A stretch of 64,000 nt of DNA. Origin: Perkinsus olseni (Eukaryota > Perkinsozoa > Perkinsida). The DNA is taken from assembly GCA_013115125.1 (NCBI GenBank), contig JABANN010000056.1, forward strand, positions 1 to 64,000. The letters run 5' to 3'. Both the position numbers and the translations under genes were made by a program. Positions within the stretch are counted from its first letter, which is position 1, and every line of letters starts with the position of its first letter. Shown here piece after piece: positions 1 to 10,727 of this stretch. The notes below the pieces were generated by a model. That model worked only from the letters and a program-made list of their open reading frames with translations. It did no database searches and had not been told where the DNA came from.

Positions 1-299
1 GGCTTTATTAAATTGCTCTGGGGATTTACTAATTTGCTCTGGGGTTTTACTAAGTAGGTCTGGAAATGGTGTAGTCTAGCGCGACTTTATCGACTACAAT
101 CCCTAGCGGTACTAGGCATCAATGGCTCAGGGACGTTAGTGATTGGTGATCGTCGTTCGCTGCTGCTCTCCCCACGCGCGCTCAGCATCTCGTTGCTGTG
201 GATACTTTGAAGGGATTGGTCATATTGAACCCATCACAGGCTTCCGGGATGGCACAGAACTAGGCGTGCTACAATACAGTTGTTTTCATCGTTTTTGCC

Positions 300-556
300 A
301 TGCCCCCTGGGGCTCCTTCCGGGGTCCCTCCAAACCATTATCGGGTGCTTGGCTTAACGAGCATGTACGCCGGTCAAGAGGAGATCAGGCAGAATTACCG
401 CAAGCAAGTCGCTAGCAACTAGGGCGGCGACCCCCGAATGGCGGCCTCGTTCAGGTTGTGCTTGAAGTACCACCCGGACAAGGGAGGCTCTATCGACGAT
501 TTCCATCGCATTCAGCAGGCTTATGAGACACTGAGCGATCCTCGAGAAAGGCAACG
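300..556 (+). CDS. J-domain (DnaJ-like) protein, 3' end unresolved
   Basis: Co-chaperone of the J-protein class, which stimulates Hsp70 ATPase. Exon 1 (300-403) starts at an ATG and encodes a short Pro/Gly leader, then the first J-domain helices beginning HYRVLGL. Exon 2 (455-556) gives LCLKYHPDKGG, with the HPD tripeptide needed to act on Hsp70, and ends LSDPRERQR. The domain becomes continuous only if a 51-nt intron (404-454) with a GC donor, GCAAGT, is removed: AA|G then restores Y-R-K-L-C-L-K. A GT donor follows at 557, but I cannot place the final exon with confidence. No Zn-finger or Gly/Phe region is visible, so it is a type III J-protein. The partner chaperone and location are unknown. 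Confidence 0.72.
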
Positions 557-560
557 GTGA

Positions 561-868
561 GCTCCGCCTCTGCAGTAGAGGTTGCTGTACTATGCGATGC
601 CTTGTGAATTACTGACCCTCGGGCCTCTCCTGTCGTATTTCGGAGTGACGATGGATTACTTTAAAATGCCGTGATGGCCACGCGGATGGTATAGAGGGAA
701 GGAGGGTATGGTCGAGTGCCGATTGCTGGTCGGCTCTGGTCTGCGCCACGAGCAAGCACCGGATCACGCCATTGATCACGCATTGACCAACCCGACAGAC
801 GAACTCAGGCGTCCACCTTCGAGATCTCGGGGTCGTTCGACGACGATCTGGCTGGAGCCGGATAGTCT
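561..868. other. no confident gene; intron or 3' part of the J gene and upstream region
   Basis: About 300 bases in which I find no exon with good codon content. It probably holds the end of the J-domain gene and the leader of the gene starting at 869. Confidence 0.4.
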
Positions 869-3800
869 ATGATAGACGGTCTATCTCTGTCGCCAACTTT
901 GTCTCGCCTCGTTATGGTAGATCCGTCGGACTGCTCTCGATTTGCGCTATCCTCTCCCGCAATTCCCAGATACGACCGAACAGATCTCCCCCGAGCAATT
1001 AGACAGAGCTGCCCCAAACAACAACAGCCTACAAGTTGTAAACAGCAATTACCTCACCCGGTGGGACTACTCCATTCACCTCAGCCCGTCCACCGTCATT
1101 CCGGGCTCCCCAGGCGGCGGACAATCTTTCCGGAGCCTTTCCGCAGCGCTCGGGATCGTCCAGTTCTGCTGCCCCTGGTAGTACCACTACCACACTCCCC
1201 CCTCATCTCACCAAGTCTCGTCCGCGTTTTTCAGGGCCAGCCAACGCTGATAAGCAGAGCCCAGCGTTCAAGACCACAACTATCAATGATGCGGCCCTCA
1301 CCGCTCTCACGGTACCAACGCTGAGGCAGATAGCCACTGTAGGGAGCCTTGGGAAATGATGGGATCGGCCTCGGACCTGATTTCCTCAGAGTTTGGGTAT
1401 CAATCTGAGCCAGTGCATAGAGAAGGAGGAGCTGATATCTGCTATCAAGCGAAGGGTCGGTCGTTGGGGGGGGTGTCCCTCCTCATCGGAACTTGTGCTC
1501 AGGTCGGCCATGGCAGCGAACCGTCAGGGTCAGCGATGGCAGAGAATGGTGGTGATAGCACTGCAGCTAAGCAGGATTCATCTCGAGTTGGGGTGATTGG
1601 CCTATCCAATTTGCGTTGAAGAATCCATTGGGACCTCAGGCAACGGCGTCTTCGAGGACACCAGCTACACCCAAGGCTCACCCGACTACTCCTTCGCATG
1701 ATAAGGGCAGCACCAGTCAAGCAGACGCCGTCGCGGAGCTGTTGAGTTCTCCTGGTGACGAGGGGGTGCCTGACGATTGTCGACCCAGATCCTTCTTTTG
1801 ATTTCAGGTGGTAAGTGCCTGGAGGAGTGCATTGACCTGGCCAGGCGAAAGACGGCCCTGGAAGCTTGGCTAGAGATCAACCGAGCTTCCGATCCCTTGT
1901 TCAACGCCATACAGGACGAGATACGCCATCTGCAAGTTCTCTTCCACGGTGTTGAGCGTTCTCTGGCCGGGGCTAGATCCAGAATACAGCGGACCCAAAT
2001 GCAGGCTACTATCAATGCTCGCTTGGTTCAAGGCAAAGCTGCTGCCGCCAACAAGGACCCGTGCCTGCAAGACTTGGCACAGTCCATCGGCCGACGAGGA
2101 GCAACTGTGGCAAATGCCGTCGGGAGCTTTGCGGCCATAGTGAAGGTGGTGGACTCCCTCTCGAAGAGCTTAGCGGCACTTGCTAGGGACGTGAAGGTGG
2201 TTCAGATGGACTCCGAAGCTCCCGAGAAGAAAGTAAAAGCGGCCTGTGAGAAGTGCCTCAAGGAGCAGGTGGTGCTGGCTGAGAAAGTTGCGAGCAGGAT
2301 CTCTAGTGACGGTAGTAGTAATGGTAATAAAGTGCCCATTGAGAAAGTGTTAGCGGCTGTCCGGAAGGCCTATGAGGTGTCGAGCGGTGTAATGCAGCCA
2401 CAGGGAAACAGTCCCTCCAGTTCATCGAACCAGCCGCCAGCGGGAAGCCCTGATGGTCCCCGAGTGAACTCAACCTTTCCTGACACTGGGAAAGGAGGGG
2501 TGAGTTGCACTAGGGTCCCCGCTGCGGGTGTGCCTCCGGTGGGGGCATCGAGGAGTGCACCTCCTGCTGCAGAGGGAACTACCAATACGGGAGTTGGGGC
2601 AGAAGGGGTGGACAAGACTGCCGCTGAGAAGCCGGGGTCGGCGGCTATGAGTGGGGATGCGGCGAGGAGTGAGGAGCGAAGGGGAGGAGGCGAGCCGCGG
2701 TCGGCTGCTGCTGCCGCTGTGGAAGGTCGACCCGCAGCGGCCAGAGGAGACGCTTCACGCAGAGACGCGTATGGGGAGGGGCCCGCTGACCGCTCAGTGG
2801 AATCTAAAGAGGAGAGATTAGGGACGCCGCTGAAGGGAACTTCAGCCTTCCCGGTTGGTTCTGGAGGTAGAGCTGTGCCAAAGGAGCCGAAGGGAGCCTC
2901 TGTGATGGCCAACAACAAGATCGTGGGGACGGCTGACTCTANNNNNNNNNNNNNNNNNNNNNNNNNNNNNNNNNNNNNNNNNNNNNNNNNNNNNNNNNNN
3001 NNNNNNNNNNNNNNNNNNNNNNNNNNNNNNNNNNNNNNNNNAGGAGTCGAAGGGCGCCTCTGTGATGGCCAACAACAAGACCGTGGGGACGGCTGAGCCC
3101 AAGGAGCCGAAGGGAGCCTCTGTGATGGCCAACAACAAGGCCATCGGGACGGCTGACCCTAAGGAGTCGAAGGGCGCCTCTGTGATGGCCAACAACAAGA
3201 CCGTGGGGACGGCTGAGCCCAAGGAGCCGAAGGGCGCCTCTGTGATGGCCAACAACAAGACCGTGGGGACGGCTGAGCCCAAGGATCCGAAGGGAGCCTC
3301 TGTGATGGCCAGCAACAAGACCATAGGGACGGCTGACCCTAAGGAGTCGAAGGGCGCCTCTGTGATGGCCAACAACAAGACCGTGAGGACGGCTGAGCCC
3401 AAGGAGCCGAAGGGCGCCCCTGTGATGGCCAACAACAAGGCCATAGGGACGGCTGACCCTAAGGAGTCGAAGGGCGCCTCTGTGATGGCCAACAACAAGA
3501 CCGTGGGGATGGCTGAGCCCAAGGAGCCGAAGGGAGCCTCTGTGATGGACAACAACAAGACCGTGGGGATGGCCGAGCCCAAGGAGTCGAAGGGCGGGCC
3601 CGAGGGAAGGGCCAACAACGAGGTCGCACGGACGCGGGAGCGTCGGAGTCTGCTGCAAGGGAAACGAGAATCCACGGCAGGCAGTGAAGAGAAAGCTGCC
3701 AAGATCTCCAAGCACTCAGGGAGGCTGTCAGGGTCGATTGATGGTGAGGGGTGTACTGGGCCGGAGAACCGCACCTCGAACTGTCCTCGAGGGACCAACC

Positions 3801-4210
3801 CTGGGACGGTCGACGGTATCCCGAAGAAGAAGAAGCGGAAGCAGCGGCAAAGCTCTGAGCTGGTGAAGAGTCGTGACAGTGTATCGAGTGATCAGTCTAG
3901 TATGCAGCGGCCACGGAAGCGGATGCGGACGGGAGATCTCGGCACCGAGGATGGCCGTGAGGAGGCGTCGGCGAAGTCCGTCTCTTCCTCCTCTTCCTTG
4001 TCATCAGCACCTCCTACGATGCAGGTCCGGATACCGGACTGCTGGAAGACGGGGCAGAAGGTTCAGTTCCCCCTCCCCGATGGGATTGTCCAGTTCTTCC
4101 CTCCCGACCAGTGCCGCCCTGGGCAGGTGCTGCTGTACAATAAGGTCACCGGCACGATGACCTACACGCCACCAGAGGATGAGATCGAGGTTATCTCCCT
4201 TTCGGATTGA
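869..4210 (+). CDS. SAP-like protein with basic/acidic tandem 20-residue repeats
   Basis: Function unknown. Eight exons join in phase: 869-916, 970-994, 1046-1177, 1235-1338, 1390-1455, 1503-1592, 1640-1754 and 1808-4210. The seven introns are 53, 51, 57, 51, 47, 47 and 53 nt. With the placeholder gap removed the frame is continuous and codes for 960 aa. In order it has a Ser/Pro-rich linker, a SAP-like helical motif (TLRQIATSLGINLSQCIEKE, codons across the 1339-1389 intron), a helical stretch rich in Ala/Arg/Lys, at least ten repeats of a 20-residue unit (core KGASVMANNK), a Lys/Arg-rich nuclear-localisation-like patch (KKKKRK), a Ser run, and a C-terminal piece with GQKVQFPLPDG and RPGQV motifs. 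I infer a nuclear protein from the basic patch and the SAP-like motif. The second intron needs a GC donor, which is less certain. Confidence 0.75.
2875..3594 (+). repeat. coding tandem repeat, 60-bp unit
   Basis: The unit is exactly 60 bp (20 codons), with one copy before the assembly gap and about ten after it. Copies differ mainly at a few codons: KEP/KES/KDP at the start, KTV/KAI in the middle, TAEP/TADP/MAEP at the end. The last copy decays into a non-repeat Arg-rich sequence. Two alternating subtypes (AEP and ADP endings) suggest duplication of dimers as well as monomers. Confidence 0.95.
2942..3041. other. assembly gap (100 N) inside the tandem repeat
   Basis: A run of exactly 100 N. 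The base before it and the bases after it abut in register with the 60-bp unit (…gactcta / aggagtcg…), so the true missing length should be zero or a multiple of 60 bp, not 100. The reading frame agrees: removing the Ns restores one continuous frame. Confidence 0.95.
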
Positions 4211-4468
4211 CTCCTCTTACGTACACTGGGGCTATGCTACTACTACTACTACCATTGCTACCGCCGCAGTCCTCATTTCCTTTCTTCTCATCATGATCAG
4301 TGCCTTGTGTTTCCGTCAATCGGACAGTGGCAGCCGTAGTCATGACCACTGCAATTTCAACCGATGATAGACTGATCTCTCGACTGGTTCCCATCGACCT
4401 CGTGCACGATTCGCTCCTCCGCAATAGAATGCCGCAATGAAAAGTACCTTCCGACTGGTCTCGTCCCC

Positions 4469-5741
4469 ATGCTTATTCACCATCGGCTGTCACTTCTTCC
4501 TCTCACTGCCGCTGCTCTACGATATGTAATGCAGTTGTTGTGCTATATGGCTCCCACCGCCGACGAGGCACTTGCTAAGGCCCCATTGCCAAGGCATAGT
4601 GTTGAGCGCTGTTCAACGGTCATACTCACGGCTTACCCCTACATCGTTATCCCAGGCTCGGAATCCGACATACTCGTCATGACCTCCTCTGAAGATCATA
4701 CCCGCTGCCAAGTGGTTGCGCATATCACAGACCTCCCGGCCGTCCCTGCCTGCGTCTGTGCCAAGCTGCTCGGCCGCCGGCTCAGACTCGGTATTGGTTG
4801 CGGCTCTACTGTTATCATCCTAGACTTCAACGAGCAAGCTACTGAGTGGAAGCTATCCCATCGACTGCCTGCTCCCGACGGCCAGGTCGTGGCCCTCACC
4901 GTCAGGGCTCGCATCACTCTCTCGGCAACCATGGAGACTCTCTGGCATTTCGATGCCGACTCAGAGCAGGGCTGTAGGAGTGCGTTCGAGGCGGAGGACG
5001 GCGAGACAATTCTGCGGGTTGAATGTGACGAAGAAGGAATGGCGGCGGTGCTGCTCCGCTGTGGGCGTAGCGAGAAGCTCGCTCTCGTGAATCTCAACTC
5101 GAAAGACCTTGCCTCCTACACTCCGCCATTCCCCCCGGGAAGTACGGTAGAGCAGGTAACGCTGAATAGCAGTGCTGGTCAATCCTTTCTGTATTGCTTG
5201 GCCACGACCCGGCGTGGTTTCACGGCGTTCAAGTGTACTCCCTCTTGCCGTGGCACTCGTAGGCTGTCCTTGCGTCCTGTGGCTTATCTCGAATCGCCTG
5301 CTGGTTGGGAGTCGAGGCTGCTACTGGCGGACCAGAAGCCCGGCATCGTCGTTGCCTTGTTGTGGAACGCTAAGTGCTTGAAGATCTTAACTCGATACAT
5401 GAACACTAGGGAGGAGGATCGGTACGGCTGTCTCGAGATGTCCACCCTCACAAAGCCGGCGTCGATCAATCACCGGAATTCTGGTGGTCCAGAGGTAGGG
5501 AAGCTGCTGGGCCTGTCGCTATTCTATCAACCTGCGCTTCTTGATGCAGAACGTTGTGCCGCTGGGGGTTGCCTTCGAGGGGAAGCAGGAGGCTCCCACC
5601 GTGTTGCTTTTGCGGCGTCCACCAAGCCAGGTGAGAATTGTGAAGAGCACGAATCCACTCGTCTTCTACACGGCCCCATAGTTTGTCCTCACCGAGCTCT
5701 CCTCAGAATGCCCCACCGAGTATCGTCGCTATAACGATTAG
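4469..5741 (+). CDS. unrecognised protein, possible beta-propeller
   Basis: Function not recognised. Exons 4469-5494, 5550-5630 and 5682-5741 join in phase 0 and end at TAG, for about 388 aa. The sequence is a series of strand-like hydrophobic segments separated by polar loops, with no Kelch or canonical WD motif. It resembles a divergent beta-propeller (inference). An in-frame ATG lies at 4529 and could be the true start. An alternative acceptor at 5706/5707 also keeps phase, skips the TAG and would fuse this gene to the next one, giving a protein of about 700 aa. Transcript data are needed to decide. Confidence 0.6.
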
Positions 5742-5769
5742 AGATCGGCAGAAGCGGCCTCCGGTGGCG

Positions 5770-6820
5770 ATGAGTGAACCTACGAGGGGGTCTTTCAAGG
5801 AGCTGCTGCCTCCTCATGCAAATCACAGTAATCCGTCTGTTGGTAAGAACGCTAGTAGAGTATCCATAGGCGTGCACTCTGCCATAACAGGAACCACTGT
5901 GGGTTTAAAGGAGACTGCGGCGTCCTCGACCAAAGAGGATGACGTATGGAAAGATTGGCATCTGTGGTCGCAGTTCTCCTCCACATGGAGGGGTATAACC
6001 AAGAAAGGTGGGGGCGGCAGGGAGGCTAGGCAGTCCCGTCCTCTTGATGTTCTGTGCATGTTCAGCTCGATTAAAGCCGCTGATGAGAACTAAATCATCG
6101 GCTCCATTGGCGTCGACAGATGGCCCGGCACACGATCATACCGAGCATGCCAGACCGAAAAATGCGGCACCCCATTTAGGTGAGTCTTCACTGGGCGCCC
6201 TAGTGACGTTGCGTGAGGGAATCTTTCGAATCGAAGTCCTCATCATCCTCGTGTAGGTCACTGGCTGGGAAGCTCCAGACTAGACGAGTCTCCCCTCGAT
6301 CCATGGCACAACCATCTGGCGAGTCCTTATCAGACTACTGAGCATTCACGTCGAGGTCAACTCTATCGGCGTAACATACTGCAGCAGGCTAAGCAGCGAA
6401 GGTGCCGGCCTGAGCTGGTCGACCTTTCCAACGAGCAGAGGCTCTTGCTCAATGTAGGTCTGAAGTCAGTGCATGAAGTTGACACGCTACCGCTTCAGGA
6501 ACCCATGGACCTTCCATGCCGATCCCTGTCGTTCGGCACTATCTACACCATGAGCCAAGTGGAGAAGAATAGCTTCCTGAAGAAAATCGTGACTCCTGTC
6601 CCCGCTCCCGTCAGGTCCCTGGAGAAGGGAATATGGCGGATAAAGTATAGAAGGTAGGTGCTAGGGCACTCTAGAATATGAGATGTCTCCTCTCCTCAGT
6701 GCATCTGTTTCGTCAAGGGAGTATTTGCGTCAACTCTACCGAAGGCTTCAAGGCGTCGTTGAACGGGCGGACTTCGGCCGCAGCAACGCTGGGAGTGCAT
6801 TGTCCATGGTGCCGTGCTGA
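5770..6820 (+). CDS. unrecognised basic protein (separate gene, or 3' half of the preceding gene)
   Basis: Six exons close in phase: 5770-5842, 5891-6007, 6066-6179, 6218-6653 and 6700-6820 from the ATG, giving 286 aa, with an optional upstream extension to 5707. Introns are 48, 58, 38 and 46 nt. The protein is Ser/Lys/Arg-rich and disordered in the first half. The second half is more ordered and contains Arg/Gln-rich helical segments (QLYRRNILQQAKQRR). No known family is recognised. The 38-nt intron (6180-6217) is among the shortest in the window. Confidence 0.55.
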
Positions 6821-7355
6821 GGACCCGAACGAGACGAAGGTCGCTCTTTCCCTCGCTTATATACTATAACACGACACAGTGGACTCTTCCAGTCTTGCAC
6901 TGCACCTTCACTCGTTCATAAAGATTGTGACTCCATTTACTAGTATTTGCCATCCTGCCCTGGAATGCATGCCACATCGATGTCGTCAGTAGAAGTTGTT
7001 GAGTGAGGAGTACAGCCATCGGGGAAACCTGCGTCTCGGCCAACCTCTCCACTGCCTTCCGATACCATTCATATCGGGAAGGACCGGTGATGTCCGCCAG
7101 ACTCTCACTCTGGCTCACTCAATGGTTTACGCTACCGTACATACAGTCGTAGACTTACAATACAGGAGACAGGAGTGTATCTTCGATACATCGGGATTGT
7201 GACGGTGGGACACCTTAGCTTGTGCTGTCGGATATCAACCAGCTAGAGCTTGAAGAGGAGCTGTCGCATCAACTTCGACGATATCGTGGGTTTGAGTGAT
7301 TGTTGTAAGTCGGCATCCTTTCAGTTTGAATTAGTTTTATTAAGTTCTCTTCATA
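6821..7355. other. intergenic; no supported gene
   Basis: Holds the 3' region of the gene ending at 6820 and the leader of the PB1 gene. A pyrimidine-rich AG (ctttcag, about 7318-7324) just upstream of the ATG could serve as a 5'-UTR splice or trans-splice acceptor. Nothing else is seen. Confidence 0.4.
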
Positions 7356-8438
7356 ATGTCATCAACAGCAAGCGTTATTTGCCTTAAATTACACACCGAT
7401 TCCGAAACACTTCGTATAAGAGTTGACCCTGAGGAGCTTCAGACCTACGACAAGCTCTGTGGATATGTTGAGAACGCCTGGCGTGAACTCCAAGTGAGAG
7501 ACTATCGTCTATTCTACATGGATGAGGATAACGAATTCTGCATTCTCAATGACTTGTCGCTTCCTGATGCAATAGCAGTCGCCGAGGCTAAGGGAAAGGC
7601 AACTGACTCCGTGGCGGTTCTGGATATCTACGTCGATGTCGAGGGCGGCAGAGAGCCTAGCTTCGTCCCTCTTGATCCTGTTAGTTTGATGGTAGCCGAT
7701 CTACTCGACGATCTTGACTACGTGAGCAGTCCTCTTTCTGCTCTACAATTGGTTGACAGTATGTTGGCTGCGGACCAGGATATTGGTAAGATCGCCCAAT
7801 CCTTGCAGGCTAAGAAGGACGAGCAGCAGGGTGCCGTTAAGGATCAAACCACTGCTGCCAACTCCCAGCCCCAAGCGAGTTCCAATGCTTCAGCTGCTGT
7901 AGAGAAGAAGGCAACGAAGGGTGAGTAGAAGCCAAAGGTCGACGTCAGGGTGGACAGGTCCGTCCAGAAGGCCGGTTCCGAACCTAAGGTGACCCACATG
8001 GAGAAGGAGGTGTCTTCTGAGAAGGAGGCTAAGGACGCCATGGCGGACTTCCTCGCGAAGTCGGGGTTCGTGGCCGACAAGAAGAGCGGTGACGACTTGG
8101 TCAATCGAATGTTCGAGAATGTTGGCGCCATGCAAAAGGTCACCGATCGTCTTATGGGTTATGAGAAGCCCGAGTCCAAGAAGGATGCCAAGGAAGTGGC
8201 CGATGAGACTAAGCAGCTTCAACAGGTCGAGTCTAGCCCAGTAGCCAAAGACTTCGTCGACATGCTAAGCGATTGTGTTGAGAACAAAACCGTCGCTCGA
8301 GAATTGGTCGGGGCACTCGAGGCTGCACAGGCAGATCTTGCCCAACTCGCTCAGCGGTTCACTGACGCTGACAAGTCTGCCAAGAAGTCCTCTTCTGGTG
8401 GCAAGCAGCAGCAATCTGTGGAACAGAAGGCTCAGTAA
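7356..8438 (+). CDS. PB1-domain protein with an in-frame TAG or a 39-nt intron
   Basis: The first ~95 residues form a PB1-like ubiquitin fold: a basic strand (SVICLKLHTDSETLRIRV), a helix, then an acidic YMDEDNEF loop of the OPCA type. PB1 domains pair proteins in signalling and autophagy scaffolds. The remainder is helical, Lys/Glu/Ala-rich and has no known domain. One frame runs from 7356 to 8438, interrupted only by TAG at 7926-7928. A 39-nt GT-AG intron (7899-7937, in phase) would remove it and give 347 aa. Otherwise the main product is a 190-aa protein or read-through occurs. The lysine-rich flanks and matching codon use on both sides argue for one gene. Confidence 0.8.
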
Positions 8439-9026
8439 AAGCAATTCTGAAGGTCATTTGGCTCTTTATTAAAAACACACATATCTAGGCTCTTAAATAT
8501 GAATTTTATTCTCGAACTTACTAGTCACTACTGGAGTTTTGTGTTCATTAGTGTACGGTGTAGTCAGAGGGTTCGGGTTCGTGAGTCAACGCAGCGGACT
8601 AGGTGGATAGCACTGTGGAGACAGGGCAAGCGCAGTATACGGTGTATATTGAGTATTCCCGGAACCTGCTAACAGTAGGCCACTTTCACGTGGTCGCAAT
8701 GGTTTGACTTAGTTGACAGAATGCCCTCAGTCGCGCACACGCTGGTAGACGTACCGCCAGCGAGTCTTCGCATTATTGGAGTGCGCCCGTATGCTTCACA
8801 CAAGACGTAGAGTTCGTTCTAACAGAGCCGACAATGTGTCCCTGAGAGCCTGTGCATGGGGAATTACCGTGAATTGCAACCACTCATCGTGATATATCGG
8901 TCCTCTAAACAACTCGGGTTCAACTTGTACGCAAGTGAAGCACTTGCAGCTGACATTGGTGCGGACGGAGTATCTCGTGGTCACATTCGTTAAATCAAGC
9001 TCCGAGATTCTGCAGGTCGGAGAGGG
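8439..9026. other. intergenic; no supported gene
   Basis: AT-richer tail after the PB1 gene, then mixed sequence without an ORF that looks coding. Confidence 0.4.
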
Positions 9027-9500
9027 ATGGACTTTTTGGATTTCATCGCCGGCAGCTTGGCGCGGCGGGAAGCGTGTCGGGCGCTCAAGTTTGAAGGTCC
9101 TCGGAGCCCCTTCTCCCTTATGCGCAAATGTTTGTTAGACCGATATCCACCTCGTCTATCGCGCTCTTCGGGGCACGCGCGACGAATCCATATGAAGTCC
9201 TCGCTCGCCATATGAGACGAGACATGGTGTTGCGTGTGAAATACCCGTCTTCTTTCTCACCCATATTCCCTGTCCCTCGAGCTGAGGAGAATGAATATGA
9301 TGCGGTATTTGAGGGCCCGGCTCTGGTGAGAATCCTGATGTTTGTTCGAGGGAGAATGGTCGTGACAGAGGAGTAAGTGATGGTGACGATGTCCAACGCT
9401 CATCCGTGTCATTGCTGTCGAGTCCCCTCGCTCAGGCTATCTGTTCTTGATTGCGGGGACAACCGGGATACCACATCTCGATCGAGCTGATGAATGGGAG
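9027..9500 (+). pseudogene. probable relic of the secreted A/B-module family
   Basis: The stretch 9222-9376 reads like an A module: MVLRVKY, a spacer, then a strand and VRILMF. It ends in E-E split in phase 2 at a GTAAGT donor, exactly like true A exons, and the sequence after the next AG (9420) begins LSVLDCG, like a B exon, before stops appear. The A-module cysteine position holds Met. I find no signal-peptide exon. It lies directly upstream of a genuine one-module member at 9887. Similarity is by eye only, so this call is tentative. Confidence 0.35.
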
Positions 9501-9795
9501 TAGGAGGAGTAGCGTAGAATGCATGTGGGGCTCAATGTCCTCAGCTCATCATCGGAGCGACCAACCGAGTCTGCTGCAGTCACTGGTACATGAACAGTCG
9601 ACTCGACAGTGCCCGAGGCCATTCGAATGGATGTGTATGCACAACGGAATGACCGATGGATAGAGGCTTTTTAATTTATCAGACTGGCCGTCTCTATCTG
9701 CTGACTCAACTGTAACTTTTATTTTTGTTGTCTTTTCACATATCGGGAGCGGGTGGAAGTGTTCGATTAACATACTCATGGTGTTCTTGTAACGG

Positions 9796-9810
9796 CTTCG
9801 CGCCGCGAAG
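9796..9810. repeat. short GC-rich palindrome
   Basis: CTTCGCG / CGCGAAG, a perfect 7-bp dyad with one central base, about 80 bp upstream of the start at 9887. Could be a regulatory dyad or chance. Confidence 0.5.
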
Positions 9811-9886
9811 TTCGCGGATGCGTGACACGTTAGGTCTAGCTCATCTAAGGGAAGTCATCAATTAGTTTTTCGTTCGACCTCCCGCC

Positions 9887-10727
9887 ATGCGATTCACCGT
9901 TCCATACCTCATTCTCATTGCAACCTTCCCTTCGATCGCTGCCGGAACGTCCACGTTGAGGAAGATCTTCGTAATAAGAGCAACCTGCTACAATACTTCC
10001 CTGGCTTCGCAAGGTTACTCAATGAACTCCAGCCCTCGGGGATCTCGATAGGCTATCAACGATAGGCGAGGGGGGGGGGGTTAGTGTGTGAGCGACTCCT
10101 TTCTATCTGTATCTTCATTACCGACACACTCTGATGAGGTAACTTCAAGTGGTTCTTCTTTCTGTCAGAAGCCGAGTGGAGCGGGAGGCCGCAGGGGTGA
10201 CAAGAAAGACGTTCGAACTGAGAGGAAGGTGCGTTTATAACTCTTAGTGCTGCGAATGTAACCCCTTCTCCTGGCTCTGAAATTCAGACTATATGTGCCC
10301 TACGCATGGAGGAATCGGGCGACGGCCCTGTTATCTACCTGGAGCTAGAACCGAATCTGAAAAAAATAAAGAAAATGACGAGAGGGAAGTAAGCAAGCCA
10401 TCGCGAACCTTCGGGTTAGTCCGCATCTCTTCCATGAACGTTCAGGAAATTGCTGACGCGTTATTCAGACGAGGCACTTTTTGGAACGTACCCAGCGAGG
10501 AGGCAACTGATTGTCGCGTGGCACTAGGTGACACCCTTCATGCGGCTTCCTTTTCGTTTGCCACGCTGGTGGAGCCGATCGATCCGAAGTTGATATCACT
10601 GATCCTATCGGACTGCCCGGACTCCGAGCCTTGTGACCTCACGCAAAGAGCCTTGTTGAGGCCGCCATTGGACAACCTATTCATACAACTTGGAGGACAC
10701 ATAGGAGAGAGTGGGGCTTCCGACTGA
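9887..10727 (+). pseudogene. one-module member of the secreted A/B family, single frame slip
   Basis: Structure matches the gene at 28814: signal-peptide exon 9887-9970 (MRFTVPYLILIATFPSIAAG), basic linker exon 10169-10228, A exon 10288-10388 and B exon 10446-10727. The A exon encodes TICALRM and VIYLELEPNLKKIKKM, and its length (101 nt) and phases equal those of the paralogue. The B exon starts in the expected frame (KKLLTRYSDEALF), but the conserved continuation (FWNVP, then DCRVAL) is one frame away. The slip falls in a T run near 10477-10481, so one base is missing there. This is either a real single-base deletion or a homopolymer error. If the frame is sound it is a secreted protein of about 175 aa with unknown role. 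Confidence 0.7.

Noticed and set aside
2842-3798. Long open frames on the minus strand across the 60-bp repeat
   Set aside because: The repeat unit has no stop in these frames, so they stay open by repetition. The plus-strand frame has exon structure and ends outside the repeat.
6864-7118. 84-codon minus-strand ORF
   Set aside because: No ATG start, no recognisable content, and located in a leader/3' region.
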